In this document: positions 22,870 through 35,545 of the stretch, one piece after another | Layout of the letters: every line of letters begins with the position of its first letter | Numbering within the stretch: position 1 is the stretch's first letter | Assembly (NCBI GenBank): GCA_016806645.1 | Contig: JACSYO010001363.1 | Location: 1-64,000 of the forward strand | DNA: 64,000 bases | Source: Ophiodon elongatus | Taxonomy: Eukaryota > Chordata > Actinopteri > Perciformes > Hexagrammidae | Reading direction: 5' to 3' | Position numbers and translations under genes: made by a program | Notes under the pieces: generated by a model | Told to the model about the DNA's origin: nothing | Databases searched by the model: none | What the model saw: only the letters and a program-made list of their open reading frames with translations

Positions 22870-24184
22870 AGGGTTGTGCTGTGCCATCTCCCGAGCTCTC
22901 TTCCTTCACACCTTCTTTCATCCCGCTTGTAGCTCGGCACTAACAGAAAGGCAGCGCCGCTAAGCAGCACTTTTCACATGAATGGAATGATGTGTTTCTC
23001 GAGGTATCTTGTGGACACAGGCTCCGGCAGTGTGCACATGGCCTTTAACAGCCTCCCTTTCAACTTTATCTGAGTGTTTCATCATGACTCTTTTCTTATT
23101 TTGCTTTCATCTTTCCATCACTCTGGACTCTTATCGTCCGCCTCCTCCCTCTTAGCAGCGGACTTCACTGGCCCGGCTCTCCTGATAGTAAAAGCTTTAT
23201 ATATTACAAATGCACCGTACATTAGACCTCATACATGCAGCACCTTATGCATACATAAGATGTCATCCAAATAACATATGCCTTTAAGAACCCTCTGTTC
23301 GGCCTTTCAGGCATACAATGGCACTGCAGCATAACACACACTTCCTTATTCATTCATTTACCATGTGAAAAAACTGTATTTCTTTGTTTTACTGAGTTGT
23401 GTAATCTCGCCTCAAAAGATGGAGCCAACTGTGTCAGCATCTGAGAAGAAAAAGACAAACTAGACCTTTTGTCAACAACACAGTTCTGCGTATTGTTGAG
23501 AAAAGAATCTCATCTCAAGGTCCACCTCAGCTTTTCTTAGATCCAAGTAAGGGGGGGGGGGGGGCTTCAAGGAAAAAACTGCACTTCAGCACATCTGTTA
23601 AATGAACCTCAAGGTGAGATTGTTTTTCGTCTACGACGTTTCCCAGGGAAAGAATGGACTTTGAGCCTGACACAATGCTGCTCATGGTTCCTTTATTTTA
23701 TTTTCCTATTTAAATTAAATGAGAATGAATTAATTATTCTTTTTAGTTATACACATCTTACACTTACTTGCCAACTCACAGATTTCTCTTGGTTTTCTAA
23801 TTTATTGAAGTGAGACACATCATGAAAAGCTCAGTTTCAGTACTTGAGTACATATGCAGCCTTCCAACCCACTGTGAAAGAAGACAACCCAGTCAGTTGC
23901 TTGTTTCAACTCCCAATGTCACATGCAGGCTGGAATCTACCGCCCACGACTTGACAACTTCCTTTGCAAAGACGTGGCATATTTTTCTCGCAAGCCAATT
24001 AGAATACACTGGGCTTTTACAGGAGGGGGGCTTAAAGAGACAGGCGCTAAATCAGAGCAGTTCAGACAGAGGGGATACAGGTACATTCTGTCAGACAGCA
24101 TGATATGTCCCCTTCTGTCTGTGTCGATGGCTTTTTCAAACGTTACATGGTGACCAAATCGTGGAATTACAGTCAGAGACATTT
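22870..24184. other. Intergenic, nothing recognised
   Basis: No gene is supported. It contains a G homopolymer near 23551-23564. Confidence 0.5.
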
Positions 24185-24650
24185 TAGAACATAGACTGAA
24201 GGTCTAAGGATAACAAGTGGACGTAGTCATCGTGACGTCGTCATTGTTATGTTGACTGCCGTTTTGAAGCCTTGAGTTTGGCATTTTGGCCGTCGCAATT
24301 ATAGATTACGGACGTCGCCATATTGACTTTTTGCAACCAGTGAACAGAAATTACCATATTTGGACTGCGGAGGAGTGACCTGTCAGTCACAAGGTAGCCC
24401 CGCCTTAAGCAGTTTTCAAAAAGACTTGAAACTAGCGATTGAAACCATAAACTCATGTTTACAATGTTTACTGAGGTAAGAAATAAAGTAACAAGTAGTC
24501 ATTTTCTCATAGACTCCTATACAATCTGACTTATTTTTGCAACCAGAGGAGTCGCCCCCTCATGGCCACTAGAAAGAATGCAAGTTTAAGGCATGTCCTC
24601 ATTGGCATCCCTCTTCAGAACTGGAGGTTGCTGCCGGTTCAGAACAGAGA
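24185..24650 (-). repeat. Dispersed family B, copy 1 (minus orientation)
   Basis: Reverse-complement partner of 47585-48200. Shared blocks include gggggcgactcctctggttg, agtctatgagaaaatgac, tcagtaaacattgtaaacat, gagtttatggtttcaatcgc and tgacaggtcactcc. It is a percomorph-type interspersed repeat of unknown class. Confidence 0.75.
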
Positions 24651-25607
24651 CCCCCCAATGAGAGTAGGTTTCCTGTCTGTATCATGTCATCAAGTTTCAC
24701 CACTGCTCCGACCCTTTAGGAGACTAGTGGGAGGTCCTCAGTCTTTAACTCCAATGGGGGAAGTGAACAAGAACAGATTATTTCGCTCCATTGTCACCAA
24801 AGTAAATTTCTGACCCATTTTTCAAAAACTACATATTTTCCCAACATTTTCAAATAAAATTTTAAATACATTACGCAAATATAACCCAATCTGTATTCAT
24901 CCATCCAATACTTTCAAACAAGAGGGGGGGGGGGGAAGGCAAACACGTTATGTATGTGGGACATAGAGTTTATACCATTTCAGACCATTGTTTATAATGT
25001 GGCATCTTTGTTATCTATGTTACATTATCCACATCCGTAATGTGATGCCATTGGGCCAAGATTGTTTTAGGTGAATCAATATCCAGGTGCAAACACTTTA
25101 TTTAAATCATTAAGTCCTAAAAGTTGTAAAATGGGCTAATAGAGTTATTTTCCTTTGTCTTTTCGTGTAAATGAACCAGAGAACGAGGCTGGACTAATAG
25201 CTGGGAGGCGGGGTTAAATGAAATGCTAGTGCCCTTGCTCAATGGGCCCAGTGATGGGGGATTTTATCTGAATTTCATACTCGTAACTCAAACTTTTTTT
25301 GCTTCATGTGCCACCAACGCTGTATCCAGTTCTCTTTATACATCAATTTCTAGGTGCGACCTGTCAGTTTACCCAGGATGTCGGAGGAGCCTGATGTACT
25401 TTGTACAAAAACGTTTTAACAATAAGTACAGACTACACATCCACATGGGGAATATACTTTTTCATTCTTTTTGTCATAGCTCTATTTCTAAAATTCTGGC
25501 TTTTGCAAAGTCTCTGAGACCGACTTTATCATCACATAATAATGGAATAAAATGCCTGCAGTATTTATTTCTGGAATGCCTTGATGTAAATCTGTTGCAT
25601 CAAGATA
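24651..25607. other. Intergenic, nothing recognised
   Basis: The longest open frame (25223-25621, + strand) shows no family resemblance and runs into the hAT element end. A G homopolymer is at about 24926-24936. Confidence 0.5.
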
Positions 25608-25615
25608 TTCTAATG

Positions 25616-26156
25616 CAGTAATTCTCAACCGGTGGTAGTGGGTCGCGGACCCGTTTTCACGGGCCTTTGCCTGGGCAAAAAGAAATTGGATTCAAATTTT
25701 TTTTTTTATCCTGTGGTTTTATTTTGAAGGGGAGTTTTTATGCAGCGGAGTGTCGTCTATTCACACTTTTTTGCCGGCTCTGGTTTCGACTTGTTTTGCT
25801 CCTGTCCTCCATGTTTTCAGCAGCATTGCTGCTACGTTCCACTTTGTTTGAGTTTTTAAGGCGGCGGTGATTGACAGGTGATGACAGGGGGCGTGTGCCA
25901 GGTTGGGTCAAACCATCCTGATATGGGGGAGACTCTGGGTTTTTAGGATAATGAAATTGAATAGCCTACTGAATATAAAATTCAGCTTATGAACTTGCAC
26001 TTATATTTTATTGAAAATGTATTAAATAAATATTTTTAAAGGATTTTTTAATCAATGATAATTTTAAATATATATTTTTTTAAATCTTCACGTACCCCCG
26101 CCTTGTCATTAAAGGGTGATGGTGGGTCCCACAGCCAGACCAGTTGAGAACCACTG
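25616..26156. mobile_element. Non-autonomous hAT (Charlie-like) element, 541 bp, with 8-bp target-site duplication
   Basis: The left end is CAGTAATTCTCAACCGGTGG and the right end CCAGTTGAGAACCACTG, as in Charlie-type hATs. The flanks TTCTAATG at 25608-25615 and 26157-26164 are an exact 8-bp duplication. The interior is T-rich with no transposase. Its left terminus matches that of the autonomous element at 52507 in 12 of 15 positions, so a related enzyme could have moved it. Confidence 0.9.
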
Positions 26157-26164
26157 TTCTAATG

Positions 26165-28477
26165 CAAAGTTCACACTTTGTAGTAATGTGGAATGTGACT
26201 CTGCATATATCAAACTCCTTATCCAACCACACTGTACACCTTTGTGGTGAATGTACTTTCATCCATACATTGTTTGTGAACAGGACCCATAGGTCCATAA
26301 TCAGAGATAAAGAATAAATAAAAGTAAATTATTTCCACTTGGGGATTGGAATGACGCACTAATGTAATGTATGTTTCCATAAAGACCAGAATGTAAAGCA
26401 TGGTCAACAACAGCAGAGAAACAAACAACTCAGGCCACCAGCATACGACCTGATCCTGAATTAGTAATTTCCATTAGAAACATCTCCGATATGCGTTTAG
26501 TAGTCCTTCTAATTGTTGAACAGCTGGGGCCGCGGCCCTGCTGAGGAAACAGCTGGCTCTGGCTCCTCACTTCATTGAGGAAGACGCAACAATGCACATC
26601 TGCATTTTCGCCGCTCTGTGTTTCTGTGATATCCATGAGATGCGGATTCTGCTGTGGTTCGGCCGCTGTGTTCAAAAGGCCTCCCCTCTGTCATCCGCCA
26701 CTGTGATTATGCAAGCTGAGGCATTTGAGTCTTAACGACTCGCCCTAATGAGAGTAGATTAACCATTATGGTGAACAGAGAGGCGGTGATGGCTCCTGGG
26801 TCTGTTCCAAGGCTCTGCAGATGTTGCCTTTGTTATTTTGCTTCGGAGAACTTTGCTGTGTGAAATGTTGTCGTGGAGCAGATCTTTCTTGGAGTGGACA
26901 ACATCTATTTTTTCCCGCAGGATCTAAAAGGTGTCACATAATGTAGATGAATCATACTTGTGCTAATACTAATAGAGAAAATGCAACAAAATACAGAAAC
27001 GCTTACCAAAGTTTAACTTGCTTGTCTTCTATTACGATTTAATTAATAGAGCATAGTGTTATGCTGCATTCCAGATGACTCGGAACTCGTACATCTCCGA
27101 CCTCCTACTACAATACAATGGAACACCACTCAAAGTCGGAGTTCCTACTTGTGAACTCGGGGCAAACCCATCTACCTCAACTTTATGAAGAAGCAGTAGT
27201 CCGATGGTATTTAATTAAAATAATAGACTACTAATAATAATAATAATAAAATACATACTATCATGTCGTAAATAATGGCGACTGTTACCTCATGAGTCGT
27301 TTTTTTCCTCAGTTTCATTTTGGAGGCAGCACTGTGAGGAGTTGATTGAAGGAGAGAGGAGAGGACTCTGCATGAGGAGGAAGGGACAGGTATAGGTACA
27401 GGTGCTCTGATGGGAAGTTATTTTGCTTCCATCACAACAGCAGTGGCTGTGAAACAACCATGGAGGCAATTCAGGAACTTCAAAACTCGAAGCACCAGAT
27501 TGTCGCAATTAGTGCCAGAAAATTGCACTTGTTCTCTGAGTCAGAATTCATTCAAAACCGAAAACACAGACACCCTTCATGTATTTTAAGATTCAGTGTG
27601 ATGACATGGTCAGAGGATATGACTCTCTCCAATGACAATCGCAAATAATTGGACAAAGACGCTTCATGTAACTTCAGAACTTGCCTGAGAATCCTCATTC
27701 AGTATCATAGTAATGGGAGTATTGCGTACAGGAGCTGGTGATGTCCAACACGTCATACTTTTACTGGTGCTGTACAGTTTATTATTTATTAATTATTTAT
27801 TTACCTTTATGTCACCGGATGAGTCAATTGAGAACCAGTTCTCATTTACGATGATGCCATGGCCAAAGAGGCAGTGACAGGTCATTACAAACGTATAAAA
27901 CATCTCAGGTGTGTTGACCAATTAGTTGACTCAGAGCAGACCAGGGGCAGGAGACCAGAAGGTGGTCGGCAACAGCCAGCAACAGTGAGAGAGAAGTTCT
28001 TTGAAAGATTCCTCTTTAAAAGCAGCATCTCAAACAGTTTGACCTCAGATTTAGATAAAAGGACAGAGCATTGCAAGCTGTCCTTACAGTACATAGCACC
28101 CCCCGTCTTCCCTCCCCTAGCCCTCACACAAACCCCCCCACCCCCCACCCTTGGAGGGCCTATCCTGCTGGAAAATATTATAGCCAGGGATGGCTATAGC
28201 AGAGCTGGGAGCAGGTTTCCTGAGCCAGGACTCTGAGATGACTAAAACATCCGGATTCGCAGTTTGTACAAATGCTTTTCTCTCATCAAGTTTGGGGAGG
28301 AGGCTTCAGATATTTAAATGCAAGCCCAAGAGTTTTGCGGTTACAGAAGCAATCAAAAGTGAACAATTTAGCAGTTTAGGATGACCCCGATAAGAACCAT
28401 TGCAAGATATTCCGCTACACAGTTTTTTGAGGAATTGAAGGGAGAATCAGCTCAAATTAAAATATAACATTCATAAT
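26165..28477. other. Intergenic, no gene recognised
   Basis: No coding region is supported. A segment near 27058-27110 (gctgcattccagatgactcg) resembles a common fish repeat. The stretch 27780-28470 may be decayed repeat DNA, since it leads straight into an L2-type tail. Assignments are weak. Confidence 0.4.
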
Positions 28478-28545
28478 AAAGCCCTCTGAGGCAAATTTGT
28501 AATTTATGATTTTGGGCTATACAAAAATAAATTGAATTGAATTGA
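28478..28545 (+). mobile_element. L2-type LINE 3' tail
   Basis: aagccctctgaggcaaattt and then gattttgggctatacaaaa end in repeated attga. This is the standard L2/Maui 3' terminus with its short tandem tail. Sequence upstream is too decayed to assign. Confidence 0.75.
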
Positions 28546-28739
28546 ATAATTTCCTCATATTTGAACTGCCATAACATATAAAAAAACTTTGAGGTTTGCT
28601 GACATTTTCAATGGCTTCATGTTCAAAATGACCTTGACTATGACCGTATCAAACTTTAGGTTACTAGTGCAGCGCCCGTTGGCTCTTTGTACCCGCTGAG
28701 CGTGAAGGACATGGAATGGTTCCCGAGATATGCCGAGGA

Positions 28740-29052
28740 CATACCCACACTCACGCACACATACACACGCACACATACCCACACACACGCACACATACAC
28801 ACGCACACATACACACGCACACATACCCACACACACATACCCACACACACGCACCCACACACACGCACACATACCCACACACACGCACACATACCCACAC
28901 ACACATACCCACACACACACATGCACACACACACACCCACACACACACACGCACACATACCCACGCACACACACACACACCCACACACACATACCCACAC
29001 ACACGCACACGCACACATACCCACATACTCACACATACACACACACATACCG
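28740..29052. repeat. CA-rich compound array (CACACGCACACATACC-type)
   Basis: About 313 bp of CACA with regularly spaced G, T and CC interruptions, giving a loose period near 14-22 bases. All six frames are open over long stretches only because of the composition. These long frames are artefacts. Confidence 0.95.
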
Positions 29053-29960
29053 ACAGAGATTCCTTCATAGTTAGACTACAAAGGAAGTGTCATCATGTTT
29101 AAACTCTAAAGAGAAGGGATTTTTTAATGGAGCCTTGTACAGTATGCACTATCCACTGAGCATGTAAATCATCATTTTAATGTCTCACTCTAAACTAAAT
29201 TGAAAAAGTTGGCAAAAAGTACCAACACACTCAGTTTACCACACTGAACACATGAAGATGTTGAAGGAGACTGATCAAATATAGCGGAGGAAGCCAGAAA
29301 CCAGCAGTTTGTGTTGATCCTCAGCTCCCGTCTGATAGGATCTCCATGGGATTCCATGCTTCCCATTCTGCTCTCTGCCCCTCGGGGTGACGGGGTGCAG
29401 CTTGTTCCCACTCAGCCGGAGCATAAGCAGCTATTTATAGAACGCACAAAGGCCCAGACACGACTACTGGTGCTTCACAGCGGAGGAGTTTTACCCAAAA
29501 GTGGCTTAGGGAGCAAGTGAGGTCAACTCCTTACCGGATGAAGAGGACACCCTTTTTCCCTCACTCTCCAGCACCCTCTCCCATAAGTGGATCCTCTCTT
29601 GTTCTCAGCCTTCCTCTTCCCCCTCCCCCTCCATCCGGATGATAAATACTGCTGAGAAACGGTGAAATCGCAGCCTGTCATCCTCTCCAGAGATTACTTT
29701 TTGTTTTGTACTCCCTCCCTTCCACTTCAGGCGTGTCATGAACATGAAATATCCAGCATATTTTCTTGGCGGTGACTTTGAGTCCCATGTGACCTGTAGT
29801 GAATCAGACGGGCAGAGAATGTGGCAAATTGCAGGGACGTAATCTTTCGTCAAATTATCTTTTTTTCCCCCATTTAAGTCTGAGGCACGGTGACGGCTCA
29901 ATGTAGACATGATCAATCATTTGATTTAGCTTGGAGACCATGTTTGGAAAGGCATACCGC
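29053..29960. other. Intergenic, nothing recognised
   Basis: Short open frames on both strands, with no recognisable domain. Confidence 0.5.
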
Positions 29961-30163
29961 TGGCCGAAGAGCAAAACCTCCTATTTGAAAAAATTAACTT
30001 TTTTGGGAATGCTAAACTTTGTTTTCTTGCAGAGTGCTATTTGTTAAGGATATCCAATACATATATCTATATATATATATATATATATACACAATGTGCA
30101 GATATGAGGTTATTGCACTTTTCCTGGACCATTTTGCAGATGGGAGGTTTTGCTCTTCAGCCA
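29961..30163. repeat. Inverted repeat arms around an (AT)n tract
   Basis: TGGCCGAAGAGCAAAACCTC at 29961 pairs with the region ending at 30163 over 21 bases with one mismatch. The spacer of about 160 bases holds an (AT)n run at about 30056-30090. A second (AT)n run follows at 30170-30208. The structure looks like a small fold-back element. Confidence 0.7.
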
Positions 30164-30168
30164 TCGAT

Positions 30169-30169
<1 letters not shown>

Positions 30170-30208
<39 letters not shown>
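30170..30208. repeat. (AT)n microsatellite
   Basis: About nineteen AT dinucleotides directly after the inverted repeat arm. Confidence 0.95.
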
Positions 30209-30211
<3 letters not shown>

Positions 30212-30379
30212 ATTCAGCTGACAGTTATCTGGACATTCAACATGTTCTTACTCCAAAGTTGTCAAACACCACTGCTGGGTCGGTGCCCCTCGGAGTCAGA
30301 CACTGACGTAGTGAGGCAACCTTTAGCATCTGTATGAGACAGACCAGGCTTTCAACTGACTCCAATGCAAACACATCTG

Positions 30380-30745
30380 TGTTAATATTAGACGGTCAGA
30401 GTGACTGACGTAGTATAAAGAGTGGGTCTGTGTAGGGTGGGAGGGAATGGAGGTTGGATGTCTCAAACAACTACAGGACTTTCACCCAGGATAACACTGT
30501 TCCTGTACCGTGTGAACTTCTGTTCTTTAATAATGCCAGTTAGGTAAAAGGTAAGAAACATACTTATTTCAATCCAAGCCACAATATTTTACTAAGCCTA
30601 ACCTAATAACCCAATTAGTTTTGTTGCACAGCTAAATAAAAAAAAACTAAATAAATCTACGTTGGAAGTTTTATTTTGAAAAGTGACTATGTGTGTAACA
30701 AGGGGAAACTGACACGCCATCCCTGATACGTCCAAAACTGACGTC
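30380..30745. repeat. Dispersed family A, most complete copy
   Basis: It carries both known parts of the family: the gtcagagtgactgacgtag and ctttcacccagga part, then aacccaattagttttgttgc, gttggaagttttattttgaa and actgacacgccatccctg. Other copies in the window have one or both parts. No coding capacity is seen. Confidence 0.75.
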
Positions 30746-33700
30746 ATAGTTTGAGTAGTTTGGTATTTGGCAAGTGTATGCATAATAGAAAAGAGAGCTT
30801 TTCAAAATGTGTCAATAGTTTTCTCATTTGTGTCAAACACACCTCAAAACAACCAAAATGTTTAGGACTCCCATTCATTATACTAATAACAGCTGCAATA
30901 TATTGAGATGAACTCATTTATTTGGATAAAAATTAAACTCTTCGTTTGTGTTCTGGTCATATAATTACAATCTTCATATTAAAAACTGCAACTGCAATTC
31001 ACCATTAAAATTATTTTTAGTTGCCAATTTCAAAATATTTTTTTTTATAATGTCAATTTTTTTTAGCAGTAATTAATCAGTATATAATTTATATGTAAAT
31101 GCAAAACTCTATTTTATTATTTTATTTTCAAATTTCTGGTGCATTAGAAAAATGAAGTCCATTTCAAATTCAATATTATCACTATGCACAGAATCTTTTT
31201 TCAATTATCAGTAAAAAAAAAAAAATGCATTTTAAAACCAAAAATGAAAGTTAAGATTTTAAAACTGTAATTTTGGCATACATCACACAAATAAAATTTT
31301 AATTTGATTAATTGGGGCGGGGGTGCAATGGCCCCCACCCCACTTCCTACCCCGTATTCCTGGCGCCCCTATTTGAACCACACCCTTCATCAAAATCAGC
31401 TCCTTTTAATCTCAACACTATTGCGGTGGCAAATGTGTCCACAGACGGTTCCTGCTACAGCAGGCGTCCGTGACTCACACACAGACTCACAAGTTGAAAA
31501 CAATATCAGGCTGGTAATGACTCGTTAAGACGGAGAGTTGTCAGAGCAGTGCAGCTTAACTTCACCAGAGAGCTGCCTCCGTGTGGACAGCAGGAACAAG
31601 CCTATCTCTGTGTGCCCGTCTGATGTATTTGCATCACTGTGGGTTCAGTAGGTTACCCATTAAAAAGGAGACAGTTGTTGTTTGGGCATTGTCACAAACA
31701 TGTCTTCCCTTTAATCCAATGTCCATGCTCGAATGCACACGGACGCCAAACAACACATCTTGGGGTCTTATCGTCATCACCTCAAGGGCTGACTCACTTT
31801 GGAATGCTGGCTTCATGTGCTCCTCATTCTCTCAGTCCTCCAAGCGGTCTGTCCACAGGTTCCGAGGTCATATGTGGGAGGCTGCAGCTTCAAATGGAAC
31901 CTTTTGAAAGAACACTCTGACATTTTTGAAAACACATTTGCCTTCTTTCACACAGCCGGATGAGAAGATCAGTTTCGTGACTGTAGGTCCTTTATTGTGG
32001 CCTTAGCCACAGAGGCCGGAGAAGGTGGACATTGGTGGTGTAATAGCTTCATGGGCTGCAGCAAAACATACCGTCCTGTGGCTCTACAGTTGTCTCTTGT
32101 ACATGTTGCAAATTGTTTGCCAAACACAATGAAGTATAAATATAAAATAAAGGCGCAGTTATATTTTTGAGCCACAGTCTGTTTGAATAGTCCGGACCAG
32201 AGCACAAATTAAAACATGTATGTAGGAACATGGTAACATGGCACTGATCTACTGCTCTTCTCCTCCAGCTCATCTCAAATGACTTCATAATCCTCACAGT
32301 TTTTGTGGACGTTACTTTGCATATTCTCTATGTTCTCTATGGCCCAGATGTCAAGCAAACATCAGACTTCTGCACAAGTCCAAAGTCAGTCCTCTCCCAC
32401 TCACGCTGACCTGTTGTTTACCTGTGTCCATCTCAGCATATGCAATTGGGTCGTATTATGTTTTCACTAAGTGCTTTCCAGAATACACCATGTACAGAAT
32501 AAAAATAAAGACAAATCTGAAACCAACGTAACCCCCCCCCCCCCTTTCATATGAAATACACAAATTAGGAACATGGGAGCACATATATCAAGATGTAACA
32601 AGCTCAAATAAATATGATGCTGTGGCTTGATTTTCCTCCTGTCCTCCCCAATGTTTTGAGTCACCAGCCGCCACCGGTCATGCCTCGGGAACGTTCAGGG
32701 GTCGAAAGTTGAACATTTTTACCAGGGAAAATGCGACCTCCGACTGTGAGTGTAACGCAGCATTACCGAGCTGTGCTTGTGCATCAGAGTTGCCACTGAT
32801 CTGTTCAAACTGGTTGTTGCTGGATAATAATGTGCCCGTGTGAATGCGTGCAGCACAAAATGCTAAATTGCCTTCAAAATGCCCACACAGGACGAAACTG
32901 ACTCTGTGTAAGACGGTAAGAATATTTCCCCAAAATTGGTTCCTTTCAACTGGTTTACTACTAATGTAATAGGTGCTGTTTTAAGGGCTCAGTGTGGGGC
33001 CTGCCAGCTGCCAGATATGATTCTCTGCCCCAAGTTTTCTCTTCTACGAGGACAGATTGTTGTTGTTTGTATTGGCCAGTTTGTACTGATACAAATATAA
33101 AATGTCCCAGAGGTTCATGGCCAAAGTTTCATTTGGTGTTATTGCTATTGTTATTTATGTAGCTCTGGATACAGCTGGAGCCAGAGGAATGCTAAAAATA
33201 CACCAGTGGTGAGAAAATGCTGCTCCCATGGAATGAGATACGTACAGAAATGCCGACATATATGGTACCATGTCCTTTTAAATCAAGAACCCCCCTCTGC
33301 TTGACCCCTCTCCTCATGGTTTAACCCCCTACTTCCTGTTGTATTTTGGGGAAGGCTCAAGTTGGAGCGTGAGAATGCTTTTGGGGCAGCCCGTCTTAAC
33401 CCACTGGTATTTGAAGCAACATGCACACATAGCTTCAAACAATGCTGTAGCAAACCTCACCCGGATGTGAGGACAGAGGGCTTTGGGATTCATTAGGATT
33501 CATTTAAGATTCAATAGCTTTTGTCATGTTTGATATATGATTGATTCTGTTCAGACAAAAGGAAAAAAAACTCTTTTATTTCATATGTGGTGGTGCTTTT
33601 AAACAAAACAGTGGACCTGTTTGCTTTTTCTCAACACAGGGTCAATTAAAAAAGGAAGAGAGAGAAAAAAGGTTTCTTGTTTTCACCAAGTACTTAGCCA

Positions 33701-34282
33701 CATACGTTTGGCTAATAGTTTCCTTGTGTATGTAGGACCAGACAGTGGTGCCTTGAACACATGGTTCAGAGGGTCACTCGGACTGTTAGTCACAACCGTC
33801 TATCTGCAGCTGCACAGCTGTATGTCATCATGCCTTAAGTCAAATAATGCCTCCCAGAAACAACCTGAAAAGGAAGTTGTTGTGGGAGCTGGAGGCAGGG
33901 TGGTAAAGCAGACCCCAGATTGGCCAATTTAAAGTGGGATTTAATGACTGGACCTCCCTGGGGTTCTTCGCATGGTAAACATCTCCCAGAGTTCTCCCAC
34001 AGCCGAGCTGGCTCACATTCAGGACTCCCACGCCACAGCCCCAGAGTCTTCTGCCCTCTCTGGGCTGAGCATTACCTTGCATCCCCTTCCAGACTCTGGA
34101 GCTCTCGTACAGCCTCCATTACAGGCTGTGGTTTGCAGACGCACCACAGTCTGGTTATATTAGCGGTTGGCACACTGACGGCTCAGCCCGGTGGTGGTTG
34201 TGTACTGTGGGTGGCTGGAAATGTCTGGTCTCCATTCTGTAATTTTAGGGGTTGACAGTTTGGCCACAAACACACATAGCTT

Positions 34283-34284
<2 letters not shown>
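30746..34284. other. Intergenic, nothing recognised
   Basis: About 3.5 kb without a supported gene. AT-rich at 30900-31300. Open frames at 31581-31907 and 33920-34255 have no known domain and no convincing splice sites. A C homopolymer is at about 32531-32544. Confidence 0.5.

Positions 34285-34350
<66 letters not shown>
34285..34350. repeat. (CA)n microsatellite
   Basis: About 31 nearly uninterrupted CA dinucleotides. Confidence 0.95.
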
Positions 34351-34353
<3 letters not shown>

Positions 34354-34439
34354 AAAAAGCCTCCCAACCATTCCACACACTGTGTCCTCTGTCAGAAACA
34401 GTGGTACTAAAGTCGTACAGACTCAGAGTGATGCATTAC

Positions 34440-35545
34440 ATCCATGGACAAATTACAGTATGGGCCTACAGGGCACAGGCCAAGGGGCCCAAAGTGTCAG
34501 GGGCCTTTATCTACAAAATGTCACTCAAAGAGACACATACCAGGAAGAGAGTCAACATGACCACAAAGAAACATAAAATGACTACAAAGAGACACAAAGG
34601 GACTACAAAGAGCTGCAAAGAGACACAAAGAGACTCAGAATGACTAGAAAATGGACAAAACAACTACAAAGAGACAAATGGAACTTCAAAGGGACTCAAA
34701 ATTACATTAGAGACACACAAAAAGACTCCAAAGAGACCAAAAGAGCTTCAAAGAGACTCACAATGACTATGAAGAGATAGAACAAGTAACAAAGAGATGC
34801 AAAACAACTCCAAAGGGGGGCGAAACAACCACAGTCAAAAAGGAACTGGAAAAAGACCACAACATTTACAAAGTGACATATATGGACTACAAAGAGGCAC
34901 AAAACAGAGAGATGCATAACAACTACAAAGAGACACAAAACAGAGAGCTGCATAATGACTACAAAGAGACACAAAACAGAGATGCATAACGACTACAAAG
35001 AGACACAAAACAGAGAGATGCATAACGACTACAAAGAGACACAAAACAAAGAGATGCATAACGACTACAAAGAGACACAAAACAGAGAGATGCATAACGA
35101 CTACAAAGAGACACAAAACAGAGAGATGCATAACGACTACAAAGAGACACAAAACAGAGAGATGCATAACGACTACAAAGACACACAAAACAGAGATGCA
35201 TAACGACTACAAAGAGACACAAAACAGAGATGCATAACGACTACAAAGAGACACAAAACAGAGATGCATAATGACTACAAAGAGACACAAAACAGAGATG
35301 CATAATGACTACAAAGAGACACAAAACAGAGAGATGCATAACGACTACAAAGAGACACAAAACAGAGAGATGCATAACGACTACAAAGAGACACAAAACA
35401 GAGAGATGCATAACGACTACAAAGAGACACAAAACAGCAACAAAAAGAGGCTAAGCAACTATGAAGTCCTTGTCTTTCCCCTCTGTAGGGGAGGTGGTGG
35501 GGCCTTATTATGCCTGTCTGTGCCCAGGGGCCCAATGTCTCATAA
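34440..35545. mobile_element. Interspersed repeat carrying an internal tandem array
   Basis: The left flank (gggcctacagggcacaggcc, aaggggcccaaagtgtcagg) and right flank (ggggccttattatgcctg, aggggcccaatgtctcat) share ggggccc motifs. They enclose a long stretch of ACAAAGAGACACAAA repeats. This layout recurs in fish genomes. Superfamily and exact ends could not be set. Confidence 0.5.
34895..35435. repeat. 34/36-bp tandem minisatellite, about 15 units
   Basis: The unit is gactacaaagagacacaaaa followed by cagagagatgcataac. Units differ mostly by loss of one GA (34 versus 36 bp). A looser, diverged version of ACAAAGAGAC extends left to about 34560. The 36-bp unit keeps frame, giving a 12-residue repeat (DYKETQNREMHN) on + and a hydrophobic one on -. 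Neither is likely to be a gene. Confidence 0.95.

Noticed and set aside
25223..25621. 132-codon plus-strand frame
   Set aside because: No recognisable family, no splice sites, and its end falls inside a hAT terminus.
28555..29102. Several long overlapping open frames rich in Cys/Val or His/Thr
   Set aside because: They are translations of the CA-rich array in all frames.
31581..31907. 108-codon plus-strand frame
   Set aside because: No known domain; ordinary length for chance frames in this composition.
34835..35535. Repeat proteins such as MHLSVLCLFVVV and DYKETQNREMHN
   Set aside because: Both strands of a minisatellite are open; frames shift at 34-bp units and no start, splice or domain evidence exists.
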